Source: AC-32 sp963765785 (GTDB lineage Bacteria; Actinomycetota; Thermoleophilia; Gaiellales; Gaiellaceae). Taken from it: a stretch of 64,000 nt of DNA. The translations under genes were made by a program, and so were the position numbers. Below the pieces are notes generated by a model. The model searched no databases and had not been told where the DNA came from. It was given only the letters and a program-made list of their open reading frames with translations. Where the stretch lies: positions 1-64,000 of the forward strand of contig CAVXXW010000001.1 of assembly GCA_963765785.1 (NCBI GenBank), read 5' to 3'. This document shows positions 1 to 9,247 of the stretch, in pieces (position 1 is the first letter of the stretch; each line of letters begins with the position of its first letter).

Positions 1-2
1 TG

Positions 3-545
3 AAGGAGGAGTACTACCTCGCCGACTTCGAGCCCGACCTGCAGGCGCTCGCCCAGTTCGAGGTCGACCCGGCGCGGACGCTCGTCGTCGTGCGCACGCC
101 GCCGGACGTCTCGCTCTACCACCGCCGCTCGAACCCGCTCTTCCCGCAGGTGCTCGAGCACCTCGGGCGGGACGAGTCGGTCCACGCGATCGTGATCCCG
201 CGCACCGAGGAGCAGCGCGCCTACGTCCGCGGCCTCGGGCTCCCGTCGGTGCAGGTGCCGGAGCAGGCGGTCGACGCCCAGAGCCTGATCGCGTTCGCCG
301 ACCTGGTCGTGTCGGCCGGCGGCACGATGAACCGCGAGGCGGTCGCGCTGGGCACGCCGGTCTACACGACGTACGGTGGCCGGCTCGGCGGCGTCGACGA
401 GATGCTGATCCGCGAGGGACGGCTGATCCCGCTCTCGGATCCACGGGCGCTCGACCTGCGCAAGCGCGACAGCGAGCGCGAGCGAATCAGGCGCGACCCG
501 GCGCAGATGCTCGAGCTGCTGCTCTCAGCTCGCGAGGGCGTCTAG
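3..545 (+). CDS. DUF354-family glycosyltransferase-like protein (3' part)
   Basis: The frame is open from the window edge to TAG at 543-545, so only the last 180 residues are visible; whole DUF354 proteins have roughly 340. The visible half contains VRTPPDVSLYHR and a carboxy-terminal SAGGTMNREAVALGTPVY stretch of the kind that closes the nucleotide-sugar site in MurG-like and LpxB-like GT-B folds. DUF354 proteins are usually found in surface polysaccharide clusters, and the minus-strand genes beyond uvrD2 (dehydratase, aminotransferase) fit that setting. Its last 21 bases overlap the 3' end of the convergent helicase gene. The family call is from motif resemblance; the substrate is unknown. 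Confidence 0.7.
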   Translation, partial: KEEYYLADFEPDLQALAQFEVDPARTLVVVRTPPDVSLYHRRSNPLFPQVLEHLGRDESVHAIVIPRTEEQRAYVRGLGLPSVQVPEQAVDAQSLIAFADLVVSAGGTMNREAVALGTPVYTTYGGRLGGVDEMLIREGRLIPLSDPRALDLRKRDSERERIRRDPAQMLELLLSAREGV

Positions 546-2387
546 CACGTCCGCGCCGTAGCGCTCGAGCTTCGCGGGGCCGACGCCGGGCACCGACGCG
601 AGCTCGGCGATCGATGTCGGCCGGCGCGCGGCAATCTCGGCCAGCGTCGAGTTGTGGAAGACGACGTACGCGGGAACCTCGTCGCGCTTCGAGCGCTTCA
701 GGCGCCAATCCTTGAGCGCGACGTACGTCGGATCGTCGGGCTCGGCCTCGCGCCTCTTCGGCTTCGGTGCCGGGGCCGTCTCGACGCCGAGCTCGAGCAG
801 GAAGCGGCTGGGCTTCCCCGCCCAGGTGACCGCGAGGTGAAGGCGCGCGCGCGTCAGCCCGACGTAGAGCAGCCGGCGCTCCTCGGTGATCTGGCCCGGC
901 ACGCGCAGCGCCGCCTTGCACGGCAGCTCCTTCTCCTCGACTCGCGGCAAGAAGACGGCGTCGAACTCGAGCCCCTTCGCGCGGTGGAGCGTTAGTAGGT
1001 GCACTCCTCCCTGCGCGCCGTGGTCGAAGCGCGCCTTCAGCCACTCCACCCATTGCTCCACCGTCTTCGTGCCGTCGTCGAACTCCTCCGCCAGCTTGCA
1101 GAGACGCGCGAGGTCGGCTTGGCGGACGAGCTCGCGCTCGCCGAGGCCGTCGGGCACGGGCTCGACGAGACCTTGCTGGCGCGCGACATGCCGCACCTCC
1201 CCGACGAGCGAGCCGAAGCCGGCGCCGCGGAGCGCCTTCAGCAGCTGACGAGCGCCGTCGCGTGCGAGCAGCGCCGCGCCCTGGAACGGGATCTCGGCAT
1301 CGGCGAAGAGCTCCTCGAAGTCGACCGAGCGCGCGTTGAGACGCATCAGCACCGCCATCTCCTCGTACGGAACGCCCTCGGCGTGCAGCTCGCGGACGCG
1401 CGCGAGGATCCAGGCGCCCTCGTCCTCGGACGAGTCGAACCCGCGCAGGTCGGGCTCCGGCCCGTCCGGCCGCGTCGCGCGGAGCGTCTTCTCCGCTCCA
1501 CCCAGCTTCGGCACGAGCCTGTTCGCGAGTGCGAGCACCTGCGGCGTCGAGCGGTAGTTCTCCTCGAGCCGCACCACGGTCGCGTGCGGGAAGCGCCGCG
1601 CCAGTCCGAGCAGCCATTCAGGCGAGGCGCCGGTAAAGCCGTAGATCGACTGGTAGTCGTCGCCGACCGCGCAGAGGTCGTCGCGCGGCCCGAACCAGAG
1701 CTCGAGGAGCGTCTGCTGGAGGAGGTTCACGTCCTGGTACTCGTCAACGGTGAACGCCGAGTAGCGCTCCCGCAGCGCCGCAAGCGCCCACTCGTCCTCC
1801 TCGTACATGCGGACCGTCAGCTCGAGCAGGTCCTCGAAGTCGATCAGCCCTGAGCCGGCCTTCCTGCGCTCGTACTCGCGGAAGACGGTCGCCATCAGGT
1901 CGTCCGGGATCGGCGGCTCGTGGCCTCGCAGCCCGTCGCGGTAGGTCTGCGGCGTCAGGCGCCGGTTCTTGGCCCACTCGACCTCGGTCGCGAGGTCGCC
2001 GGCGGGCCGGAAGCGGTAGGGCGGCGGCAGCGTGTTGCCGATCTGCCGCAGGAGCAGCGCCTTCGTCGAGAGGATCCTTCCGGGCCCCTCGCCGCGTGCC
2101 CGGCGCAGCTGCGAGAGCGCGGCGGAATGGAACGTGCGCGCCTCGACGCCGTCGACACCGAGCCGCTGCAGGCGCGAGCGCATCTCGCCGGCCGCCTTGT
2201 CGGTGAACGTGACGGCGAGGATCTCGTCCGAGCGGAGCGCGCCGGAGGCGACCTGCCACGCAATCCGCCGCGTGATCGTCGTCGTCTTGCCGGAGCCCGC
2301 GCCGGCGAGGATGCACACCGGCCCGCGGACGGCCTCGGCTGCGCGCCGCTGCTCGGGGTTCAGCCCGTCGAGGATCCGCTCGTCCAC
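525..2387 (-). CDS. uvrD2: UvrD2-like superfamily I DNA helicase with C-terminal HRDC domain
   Basis: A 620-residue ATP-dependent 3'-5' DNA helicase of the UvrD/PcrA/Rep group, expected to act in cytosolic DNA repair. A Q motif LNPEQRRA lies at residues 9-16, Walker A GAGSGKT at 29-35 and Walker B VDEYQDVN near 213-220. HRAKGLEFD and RRLLYVGLTRA (motifs V and VI) lie in the last third. The final 70 or so residues (SIAELASVPGVGPAKLERYG) form an HRDC domain, as in actinobacterial UvrD2. It starts at GTG 2387 with no clear Shine-Dalgarno. The start lies inside one arm of a 12-bp inverted repeat. It is 31 bases downstream of the dehydratase gene, and its own tail runs convergently into the DUF354 gene. 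Confidence 0.93.
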   Translation of the reverse strand: MDERILDGLNPEQRRAAEAVRGPVCILAGAGSGKTTTITRRIAWQVASGALRSDEILAVTFTDKAAGEMRSRLQRLGVDGVEARTFHSAALSQLRRARGEGPGRILSTKALLLRQIGNTLPPPYRFRPAGDLATEVEWAKNRRLTPQTYRDGLRGHEPPIPDDLMATVFREYERRKAGSGLIDFEDLLELTVRMYEEDEWALAALRERYSAFTVDEYQDVNLLQQTLLELWFGPRDDLCAVGDDYQSIYGFTGASPEWLLGLARRFPHATVVRLEENYRSTPQVLALANRLVPKLGGAEKTLRATRPDGPEPDLRGFDSSEDEGAWILARVRELHAEGVPYEEMAVLMRLNARSVDFEELFADAEIPFQGAALLARDGARQLLKALRGAGFGSLVGEVRHVARQQGLVEPVPDGLGERELVRQADLARLCKLAEEFDDGTKTVEQWVEWLKARFDHGAQGGVHLLTLHRAKGLEFDAVFLPRVEEKELPCKAALRVPGQITEERRLLYVGLTRARLHLAVTWAGKPSRFLLELGVETAPAPKPKRREAEPDDPTYVALKDWRLKRSKRDEVPAYVVFHNSTLAEIAARRPTSIAELASVPGVGPAKLERYGADVLDALAS

Positions 2388-2418
2388 CGGGCCACCGTAG
2401 CCGCGGCGGTGGACGAGC
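2378..2418 (-). promoter_or_regulatory. 12-bp hairpin covering the uvrD2 start codon
   Basis: The 12-base arms GCTCGTCCACCG (2378-2389 on the plus strand) and CGGTGGACGAGC (2407-2418) are perfectly complementary and separated by 17 bases. In the minus-strand transcript the downstream arm contains the GTG start of uvrD2 (2387-2385), and the upstream arm follows directly on the TAG of the dehydratase gene at 2419-2421. The helix could both terminate or stabilise the upstream message and mask helicase initiation. There is no U-tract, so a factor-independent terminator is less likely. Confidence 0.5.
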
Positions 2419-4302
2419 CTAGCTCAGCGTCTGTTCCGAAACCGTGTCTTGTTGTGCACCGACGAGGCGCGGTGCGCGCATCATCGTCGCCAGGCGGGAG
2501 ACGGTCTCCAGCGTCTCGCCCTCCCGCACCAGCCGCTCGAGCTCGGCGAGCTCCTCCTGCAGCCAGACCGCGTCGACGATCGGGCCGCGCACGCGCATAA
2601 TCTTGGGGTGGACGGTCGCCTCTGCGACCTCACCCTCGCCCCACAGCTCTTCGTGCAGCTTCTCGCCCGGCCGCGTGCCGACGATCTGGACGTCGATGTC
2701 GCGCTCGGGGTCCTTGCCCGAGAGCCGGATCATCTGCATCGCGAGGTCGAGGATCCGCACCGGCTCGCCCATGTCGAGCACGAACACGTCCCCGCGGCCG
2801 CCGATCGCGCCGGCCTGAACGACCAGCGAGGCCGCCTCCGGGATGGTCATGAAGTAGCGCGTCATCTCCGGGTGCGTGACGGTCACCGGGCCGCCCTTGG
2901 CGATCTGGCGCCGGAAGATCGGGATCACGCTGCCCGACGAGCCCAGCACGTTGCCGAACCGCACCGCGACGAACCGCGTCGCGATGTCCTCGCGCGCGCC
3001 GAAGGCCTCGACGATCCACTCGCAGAGTGCCTTCGACTGGCCCATCACCGTCTTCGGGCTGACGGCCTTGTCGGTCGAGATCAACACGAACCGCTCGGCG
3101 CCGTGCTCAACGGCCGCCTCGGCCACGACCCGCGTCGCCAGCGCGTTGTTGCGCACCGACTCGAGCGGGTTCGCCTCCATCAGCGGCACGTGCTTGTACG
3201 CCGCTGCATGAAAGACGACCGCCGGCTGGTAACGGTCGAAGACCTGCCGCATCTTCGTGCGGCTCTTGCAGTCGGCGAGGACCGGGATCGCGGCCGCGAA
3301 GCCGCGCTCGTCCACGAGCTCGCGCTCGATCTCGAACAGCGCTGTCTCGCCCTGGTCGACGAGCACGAGCCGCTGCGGGCCGACGCGCGCGATCTGGCGG
3401 CAGAGCTCCGACCCGATCGAGCCGCCGGCGCCGGTCACGAGCACGGTGGCGCCCTTGACGTACGTGGCCGTCGACTCGAGATCGACCTCGACAGGCTCGC
3501 GCCCGAGGACGTCCTCGACCTGCACCGGGCGAAGCTGCGTCGCCAGGTTGCTGTCGTCCGCGATCAGCTCGTACAGGCCGGGCAGCGTCTTGACCGGCAC
3601 GTTGCCCTCGCGCGTGACGTTCACGATTCGCTGGCGCATCTCGCCCGAGGCGGACGGGATCGCGAGGATCACCTCGTCCGGCCGGTTGTCGCGCAGGATC
3701 CGGCCGAGGTCGTCGGTCATGCCGAGCACGCGGACCCCGTGGATGCGGAGGTTCTTCTTGCGCGGGTCGTCGTCGATCAGGCCGATCGGCGTGTAGCCGA
3801 GCTGGCGGCTGCGCTGCATCTCGCGGATCACGAGCTGGCCCGCGTCGCCGGCGCCGACGACGAGAACCTCCTTGCCGCGCGCGACCAGGCCACTGGTCGG
3901 CCGCTCCATCAAGGTGCGCGCGAGCAGCCGTGAGCCGGCGATGAACGCGAGCGTCAGCAGCAGGTCGAGCGCCGCGATCCCGCGCGGCAGCTTCACGGTC
4001 GGGACCGGCGAGATCAGGTAGACGGCCACGTCGGCGAGGACGCTCGCGAGCGCGACGCCCCACGCGATCCGCCACATGTCGCGCGTCGAGACGTACCGCC
4101 ACCAGCGGTTGTAGAAGCCGAGCGCGATGAAGACGGCGAGCTTGATCCCGACGACGACGAGGATCGTCCGCTTGAAGAGCGTCTCGTAGTAGACAGGCGT
4201 CGGGCTGTCGAACCGGAGCGTGAACGCGAGCCACCACGCGAGCGCGACGAGCCCTGCGTCGGCGACCAGCTGCCAGATTCGGTGCCTGTTGATCAGGTTC
4301 AC
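2419..4302 (-). CDS. FlaA1/PglF/CapD-like membrane-bound nucleotide-sugar 4,6-dehydratase
   Basis: A 627-residue protein of the polysaccharide biosynthesis (CapD/PglF) family, which makes UDP-4-keto-6-deoxy-hexosamines at the inner membrane. Four hydrophobic helices fill roughly the first 130 residues. A first Rossmann domain (VLVVGAGDAGQL) follows, then the catalytic SDR domain (VLVTGAGGSIGSELCRQ). The active-site stretch STDKAVSPKTVMGQSK carries Met where ordinary SDRs have the Tyr of YxxxK, as is normal for this family. The start is GTG at 4302, sharing GTGA (4299-4302) with the aminotransferase stop; a longer upstream frame has no homologous sequence. The dehydratase plus PLP aminotransferase pair implies synthesis of an amino-deoxy sugar for glycan or glycoprotein. 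Confidence 0.88.
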   Translation of the reverse strand: MNLINRHRIWQLVADAGLVALAWWLAFTLRFDSPTPVYYETLFKRTILVVVGIKLAVFIALGFYNRWWRYVSTRDMWRIAWGVALASVLADVAVYLISPVPTVKLPRGIAALDLLLTLAFIAGSRLLARTLMERPTSGLVARGKEVLVVGAGDAGQLVIREMQRSRQLGYTPIGLIDDDPRKKNLRIHGVRVLGMTDDLGRILRDNRPDEVILAIPSASGEMRQRIVNVTREGNVPVKTLPGLYELIADDSNLATQLRPVQVEDVLGREPVEVDLESTATYVKGATVLVTGAGGSIGSELCRQIARVGPQRLVLVDQGETALFEIERELVDERGFAAAIPVLADCKSRTKMRQVFDRYQPAVVFHAAAYKHVPLMEANPLESVRNNALATRVVAEAAVEHGAERFVLISTDKAVSPKTVMGQSKALCEWIVEAFGAREDIATRFVAVRFGNVLGSSGSVIPIFRRQIAKGGPVTVTHPEMTRYFMTIPEAASLVVQAGAIGGRGDVFVLDMGEPVRILDLAMQMIRLSGKDPERDIDVQIVGTRPGEKLHEELWGEGEVAEATVHPKIMRVRGPIVDAVWLQEELAELERLVREGETLETVSRLATMMRAPRLVGAQQDTVSEQTLS

Positions 4303-5381
4303 GCGCGTACCGCTGCGGCCTCGCGGATGACGCTCACCACCCGCTCCTGCGTCTCCGCAGCGATTCCCGCCCACATCGGCAGCGCGAGGTTCTCGGCGGC
4401 CGCCTTCTCGGTCTCGGGCAGCGAGCCCTCCTGCCAGCCGAGGTAGCGCAGCGCGGGCTGGAGGTGGAGCGGCATCACGTAGTACGAGGCGTGCCCGATC
4501 CCCGCCGCGGCCAGCGCCTCGCGGAAGCGGTCGCGCTCCGGCGAGCGCACGACGTACATGTGGTAGACGTGGCCCGGCTCGTCGGCCGGCAGCTCGCAGA
4601 GCTCGCCGAGGCCGAGCTCGTCGTAGCGCGCGGCCGCCTCGCGGCGCGCGGCGTTCCAACCGCCGATCTCGCCGAGGAAGAGCCGCAGCACCGCCGCCTG
4701 CAGCTCGTCGAGGCGCGAGTTGTAGCCGACCGCCTCGAAGTCCTTCTTGTCGCGCGAGCCGTGGAAGCGGAGCAGCGTGATCCGGTCGGCGAGCTCCTCG
4801 TCGGTCGCGGCGACGAGCCCGCCGTCGCCGAGCGCGAACAGGTTCTTGGTCGGGAAAAAGCTGAAGGTCGAGAGCGCGCCCACCTGCGCGACCCCATCGG
4901 CGCCGTAGGCCTGCGCTGCGTCCTCGATGATCGGGATCCCGAGCTCGGCCAGGCCCTGCAGCGGCATCACGCGGCCGAAGAGGTGCACCGGCATGATCGC
5001 CCGGGTCCGGTCGGTGAGCTTCGCGGCCACGTCCTCGGCGTCGAGGTTGAGCGTGACCGGGTCGATGTCGGCGAAGACCGGCGTGGCGCCGCGGCGCGCG
5101 ATCGACTCGGCCGTGGCGTAGAAGGTGAACGAGGGGCAGATCACCTCGTCCTCCGGGCCGATCCCCATCGCGTCGAGCGCCAGCACGAGCGCGTCGGTGC
5201 CGTTGGCGACGCCGACCGTGCGCGGCACGCCGAGCTGCTGCGCGGCCTCCGCCTCGAACGCCTTCACATTCGGGCCGAGGATGAAGACGCCCGAGTCGAG
5301 CACCGCCGCGATCCGCTCCTGCAGCTGGGGGATCAGGCGCTCGTACTGGGCCTTGACGTCTACGAGCGGGATGTCAGGCAC
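4299..5381 (-). CDS. DegT/DnrJ/EryC1/StrS-family sugar aminotransferase
   Basis: A 360-residue PLP-dependent aminotransferase of the DegT family, which transfers an amino group to a keto-sugar nucleotide. The Schiff-base lysine lies in FSFFPTKNLFALGDGG, and the Asp that contacts the pyridine nitrogen in PIIEDAAQAYGA. GTDALVLALDAMGIGPEDEV and the PSFTFYAT segment are typical of the fold. It begins at GTG 5381, overlaps the end of the DedA gene by 8 bases and runs into the dehydratase through a GTGA overlap. It therefore probably acts on the 4-keto product of that enzyme (a PglF/PglE-like pair). The exact sugar cannot be read from the sequence. Confidence 0.9.
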   Translation of the reverse strand: MPDIPLVDVKAQYERLIPQLQERIAAVLDSGVFILGPNVKAFEAEAAQQLGVPRTVGVANGTDALVLALDAMGIGPEDEVICPSFTFYATAESIARRGATPVFADIDPVTLNLDAEDVAAKLTDRTRAIMPVHLFGRVMPLQGLAELGIPIIEDAAQAYGADGVAQVGALSTFSFFPTKNLFALGDGGLVAATDEELADRITLLRFHGSRDKKDFEAVGYNSRLDELQAAVLRLFLGEIGGWNAARREAAARYDELGLGELCELPADEPGHVYHMYVVRSPERDRFREALAAAGIGHASYYVMPLHLQPALRYLGWQEGSLPETEKAAAENLALPMWAGIAAETQERVVSVIREAAAVRA

Positions 5382-6036
5382 GGGATTTCAGTCTAGAGGC
5401 TCGCCGAGTGACCAGCCGGAATACCACGTACAGCACGACGAGCGAAGCTCCTGCAAGGAGCGCGATGTCGAAGTAGTGGTGGAAGTGCTCGTAGTTGCTG
5501 CCGAACGCGTAGCCGATCGCGGCGAACGCGAAGGCCCAGGCCGCCGCGCCCGGGATCGACCAGAGCAAGTACGGCCAGAAGCGCATCTCGAAGACGCCTG
5601 CCGGGATCGAGACGAACGAGCGCACAACCGGCGTGATCCGGCCGAGCAGGACCGCCCAGCGATCGCGGCGGTCGAACCAGCGCTCCGCCCGCTCGAGCCG
5701 GCCCGGGCCGAGATGCACGAGCCGGCCGTGGCGCTCGACGAACGGCCTGCCGCCGTAGCGGCCGATCCCCCAGCCGGCGATCGAGCCGACGAGGTAGCCG
5801 AGCGTCCCGGCCATGGCCATCGTCACGTACGCCCAGAAGCCGTACTGGATCGTGTGGCCGAACAGGACGACGTGCTGGGAGGCGAACGCGCCGGACGCAA
5901 CCGCGCCGGCGTAGACCATCACGAGCTCGCTCGCAGCCGGGAAGACTGCGTCGATCGCCATCAGCACGAAGACGGCTTCGACGCCGTGATTGCCGACGAA
6001 CGAGGTGATCGAGCCGGTGATCGACGCGAGCAGCAC
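5374..6036 (-). CDS. DedA-family (SNARE-associated) membrane protein
   Basis: A 220-residue polytopic protein of the DedA family; some members are undecaprenyl-phosphate or phospholipid scramblases/flippases. Typical landmarks are an N-terminal re-entrant segment with ASELVMVYAGAVASG, the central GYLVGSIAGWGIGRYGGRP, then RITPVVRSFVSIPAGVFEMRF. The Arg and Pro in the last segment are conserved family residues. It starts with GTG at 6036 and is the first gene of a three-gene unit with the aminotransferase and dehydratase. A role in carrier-lipid handling for the glycan made by its neighbours is plausible but inferred. Confidence 0.88.
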   Translation of the reverse strand: MLLASITGSITSFVGNHGVEAVFVLMAIDAVFPAASELVMVYAGAVASGAFASQHVVLFGHTIQYGFWAYVTMAMAGTLGYLVGSIAGWGIGRYGGRPFVERHGRLVHLGPGRLERAERWFDRRDRWAVLLGRITPVVRSFVSIPAGVFEMRFWPYLLWSIPGAAAWAFAFAAIGYAFGSNYEHFHHYFDIALLAGASLVVLYVVFRLVTRRASRLKSRA

Positions 6037-6060
6037 GCGCCGAGTCTAGTTTTGCCGGAC

Positions 6061-7875
6061 TCACCGCCGGACGACGAACGCCTGGTCGAGGTCGACCGGG
6101 CCGTAGGCGTTCTGCGCGAACACCTTGAAGACGTAGCGGCCCCGATAGACGAGGCGGCCGTTCTGGAAGCGCCCGTTCCACGCGATCGTGCGCGTGCCGG
6201 CGGCGAGGTTGCGGCCGGGCAGCCGTCGGATCAGCACGCCGCCCGGCGTCCAGATCGACGGCGTCACGCGGGCCGGGAAGGCGAGCTTGAAGCGCGCCAC
6301 GACCGCAGTCCGGGTCTTCTTCGTCACGCGCACCGAGCGCGGCGCGACCTGCATGAAGCCGAGCGTGTCGTTCAGCCAGAAGGAGCGCTCGACCGAGGAT
6401 GCCTGCCCCTGGTCGTCCGTCGCCGAGACGACCCAGCGCCAGCGCCCGAGCGGGTTGCTGTCGACGGTGCGGAACCAGCGGCCCCTGAGCTTGCGGATGC
6501 CGTGCTGCCTCTTCGTCGCCGTCGGCCACGAGTAGCCGTAGACGCCGGGCTGCCGGGCGAGCGTCTCGGTGAACGCCGTCGCGCCGCCCGGGCCGACGAG
6601 GCTCGCCGTCACGTTCGAGGGGCGGACGACCTTGTACGAGAGCTGCTGCTGCTCGTCGACGCCGTCGCCGTTCGGCGAGACGACCGTGAGCGCGGGCGGC
6701 GGCGCGTACACGCCCGAGTACACGACCGCGAGCGCCTCTGCGACGGAGCGCTCGCCCCCGGGGTCAGACGGACGGTTGAGCAGCTTGCCGTCGAAGGCCA
6801 TCGTCGTCGACCCGCCGGCGTCGAGCGCCGACGCCGTCACGCAGCCGAGGCGCAGCATCGCCTGGGCGAGCTCCCAGTTGGTCATGCCGACGCTGTAGCC
6901 GCTCCGACGCCCGTCGACGGCGAGCAGGACGATCTTGCCGTCGCGCCGCTGGCCGACCGCGGTGCGCGGGTTGCGCGGGCCGAGCTGGGTCGGCAGGAAG
7001 TCCTCGCCGGCCGTCCAGACCGCCTTGCCGTTGCGGACGATCACCGGTCCGCCGCCGAGCGCGTTCGTGACGCCGGCGGCAAGCCAGTCCGGGGAGAGCA
7101 CGAGGCGCGAGACGATCGACGTGCCGATCGTCGCCTCGGCCTGCAGCTTCGCGACCTGCGAGCCGCGGGCGAGCAGCACGGCGCCGCCCGTCGGGATCGG
7201 CAGCCCGCCGCCGGAGTGCGTGGCAGTAACGACCCCGGTCAGGTCGGTGCCCGGGATCGCGGGCGGGAAGGGCTGCAGCACGACCTCGGAGACGCCCGCG
7301 ATCTTGGGCGTCGCCGGCCCGTACGCGGGGGTGAAGAGCGAGGTGCCGTCCACGCGCGGCGGCTGGTTCAGGCCGGTCAGCGGCCGGCGCTGCCCGAGGC
7401 CCTGCCAGTAGCCGAAGAACGAGACGCGGGCGACCTGGAGCTTCCCGTCGGCGGTGACGCCGACGCTGGAGCGCGCGCGGTACGGCGGGCTCGCGAGCAC
7501 CTTGTCCTGCATGAACATTCCGGTCGGATGACCGTCGGTGAAGTTGAAGAGATCGCCGTTCACGGCCGCCACGGTCGCCTGCGTCGAGATGTCCTTCTCC
7601 ATCGAGGTGACGCGCTCGGTGCCGAGGATCGTGTTGTTCGAGAGCAGCGGCTTCAGCTGGTAGAGGCCGCCAGGGCGCGGCGCGACGATCACGTTCAGCG
7701 CCACGGGCCCGTGCGCGGTGAACTGGACCGTGCGCTGGTAGCTCACGTTCGGCATCAGCACCTGCGCGGCGGCGCGCGCCTGCCCGGTGACGGACGCGGC
7801 GACGCTAGCCAGCAGGGCTCCGATGAGGACTCTGCGGAGCACGACCCTCGAGCACCGTAGCCACGGCCTTCTCAA
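6061..7875 (-). CDS. secreted phosphodiester glycosidase (NAGPA-like) with C-terminal FlgD-type Ig domain
   Basis: A 604-residue exported protein. The N-terminus is a signal peptide (arginines, then LIGALLASVAASVTG, cleavage near ARAAAQ). Residues of roughly 90-350 match the NAGPA/DUF2233 family that hydrolyses or remodels phosphodiester-linked sugars. The diagnostic run is DGRRSGYSVGMTNWELA, then ASALDAGGSTTMAFDG with its GGST core. The remainder has VVSPNGDGVDEQQ, typical of FlgD/CHU-type Ig-like domains, ending in beta-rich sequence. It is transcribed away from the radical-SAM gene across a 70-base gap. A cell-wall polymer substrate is inferred from the family. Confidence 0.8.
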   Translation of the reverse strand: MRRPWLRCSRVVLRRVLIGALLASVAASVTGQARAAAQVLMPNVSYQRTVQFTAHGPVALNVIVAPRPGGLYQLKPLLSNNTILGTERVTSMEKDISTQATVAAVNGDLFNFTDGHPTGMFMQDKVLASPPYRARSSVGVTADGKLQVARVSFFGYWQGLGQRRPLTGLNQPPRVDGTSLFTPAYGPATPKIAGVSEVVLQPFPPAIPGTDLTGVVTATHSGGGLPIPTGGAVLLARGSQVAKLQAEATIGTSIVSRLVLSPDWLAAGVTNALGGGPVIVRNGKAVWTAGEDFLPTQLGPRNPRTAVGQRRDGKIVLLAVDGRRSGYSVGMTNWELAQAMLRLGCVTASALDAGGSTTMAFDGKLLNRPSDPGGERSVAEALAVVYSGVYAPPPALTVVSPNGDGVDEQQQLSYKVVRPSNVTASLVGPGGATAFTETLARQPGVYGYSWPTATKRQHGIRKLRGRWFRTVDSNPLGRWRWVVSATDDQGQASSVERSFWLNDTLGFMQVAPRSVRVTKKTRTAVVARFKLAFPARVTPSIWTPGGVLIRRLPGRNLAAGTRTIAWNGRFQNGRLVYRGRYVFKVFAQNAYGPVDLDQAFVVRR

Positions 7876-7945
7876 AAGTCCAACGGTTGGCGATCAAATT
7901 CTCGTAAAGGCTCCGTAAGGCTTCGCGCGGCGGTAGGTTCCAGCC

Positions 7946-9247
7946 GTGAGCGCAACCGTCGGCACGCGCACCGCCCTGGTCGAGGACCTGGCCGTGCGCT
8001 ATCCGGAGATCCCGCGCGAGGCGGTGCTGAAGGAGGACCTCCTCCGCACGGGGATCGCGTTCGACGACGCGGCGCTGACCGAGAACCTCGACGGGACGGT
8101 CAAGCCGAAGTCGTACTTCATCTTCTCGTTCGACCAGAAGCCGCTGACGGAGCTCGGCGCGGCCGCGCAGCAGCGCCCGCCGGAGGAGATCGCCCTCGAG
8201 GGCGGCCCGTGGGAGCTGCGCCGCACGATCGTCTCCGTCCGCGTCAACCCCGACTCGCCGTACCGGGTCTCACGCGGCGAGGACGGCCTGCTCCTCTCGC
8301 TCGAGGGCAGCGAGCTCAGCGAGGTGGTGCTGCCGCCGATGCCGGAGTACTACCGCCACAGGCTCTCGAACGGCAAGACCGTGATGGAGACCGCGCCGAC
8401 GATCGAGTGGGGCTACCTGATCTACCTGACCGTGCTGCGCCTCTGCCAGTACTTCGGCGCGCACGAGGAGTGCGGCTTCTGCGACATCAACCACAACTGG
8501 CGCCAGCACAAGCAGGCCGGGCGGCCCTACACGGGTGTGAAGCCGGTCGAGGACGTGCTCGAGGCGCTCGGGCTGATCGACCGCTACGACGACGGCCACA
8601 CGCACGCGTACACGCTCACCGGCGGCTCGGTCACGTCCACCGTCGAAGGGCTCGCGGAGGCGGACTTCTACGGCCGCTACGCGCAGGCGATCGAAGAGCG
8701 CTTCCCCGGCCGCTGGATCGGCAAGGTCGTAGCGCAGGCACTACCGAAGGCCGACGCGCAGCGCTTCAAGGACTACGGCATCTCGATCTACCACCCGAAC
8801 TACGAGGTCTGGGACAAGCGGCTCTTCTCGCTGATTTCTCCGGGCAAAGAGCGCTACGTCGGCCGCGAGGAATGGCACCGCCGGATCCTCGACGCGGCCG
8901 ACGTCTTCGGCCCGAGCCACGTGATCCCGAACTTCGTCGCCGGCGTCGAGTTGGCGAAACCCTTCGGGTTCGAGACAGTCGGCGAAGCGATCGACTCGAC
9001 CGTCGAAGGGCTCGACTACTTCATGAGCCACGGCGTCACGCCGCGCTTCACGACCTGGTGCCCGGAGCCGACCACGCCGCTCGGCCGAGACAACCCCGAC
9101 GGCGCGCCGCTCGAGTACCACGTGCGCCTGCTCGGCGCCTACCGGGACGCGCTCGCGCGGCACGACCTCGAGCCGCCGCCGGGCTACGGCGAGCCCGGCG
9201 TCGGCAAGGCGGTCTTCTCGGTCAGCTCGTTCATGGACGTGCTGTGA
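7946..9247 (+). CDS. radical-SAM-like protein with CX8CX2C cluster motif, coupled to mqnC
   Basis: A 433-residue protein with a radical-SAM-like core. The only clustered cysteines are C167, C176 and C179 in LCQYFGAHEECGFCDIN, giving CX8CX2C instead of the usual CX3CX2C. TGGSVTST follows as a candidate GGE-like SAM-binding turn. A 160-residue N-terminal extension precedes the barrel. The start at GTG 7946 gives a full-length protein. Its TGA overlaps the mqnC GTG as GTGA (9244-9247), so the two should be made together. No canonical aminofutalosine synthase (mqnE) is visible in this window, so a menaquinone role is conceivable, but I do not recognise the exact family and the function is open. 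Confidence 0.6.
   Translation: MSATVGTRTALVEDLAVRYPEIPREAVLKEDLLRTGIAFDDAALTENLDGTVKPKSYFIFSFDQKPLTELGAAAQQRPPEEIALEGGPWELRRTIVSVRVNPDSPYRVSRGEDGLLLSLEGSELSEVVLPPMPEYYRHRLSNGKTVMETAPTIEWGYLIYLTVLRLCQYFGAHEECGFCDINHNWRQHKQAGRPYTGVKPVEDVLEALGLIDRYDDGHTHAYTLTGGSVTSTVEGLAEADFYGRYAQAIEERFPGRWIGKVVAQALPKADAQRFKDYGISIYHPNYEVWDKRLFSLISPGKERYVGREEWHRRILDAADVFGPSHVIPNFVAGVELAKPFGFETVGEAIDSTVEGLDYFMSHGVTPRFTTWCPEPTTPLGRDNPDGAPLEYHVRLLGAYRDALARHDLEPPPGYGEPGVGKAVFSVSSFMDVL

Noticed and set aside
487..1617. Long minus-strand frame overlapping uvrD2
   Set aside because: Alternate frame of the helicase gene with Arg/Ala-rich, motif-free translation.
5125..7860. Open frame of 911 codons on the plus strand, antisense to dedA and the NAGPA-like gene
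   Set aside because: It is a shadow of strong codon bias in high-GC DNA: Arg/Ala-rich, no domain, and the opposite strand carries clear families.
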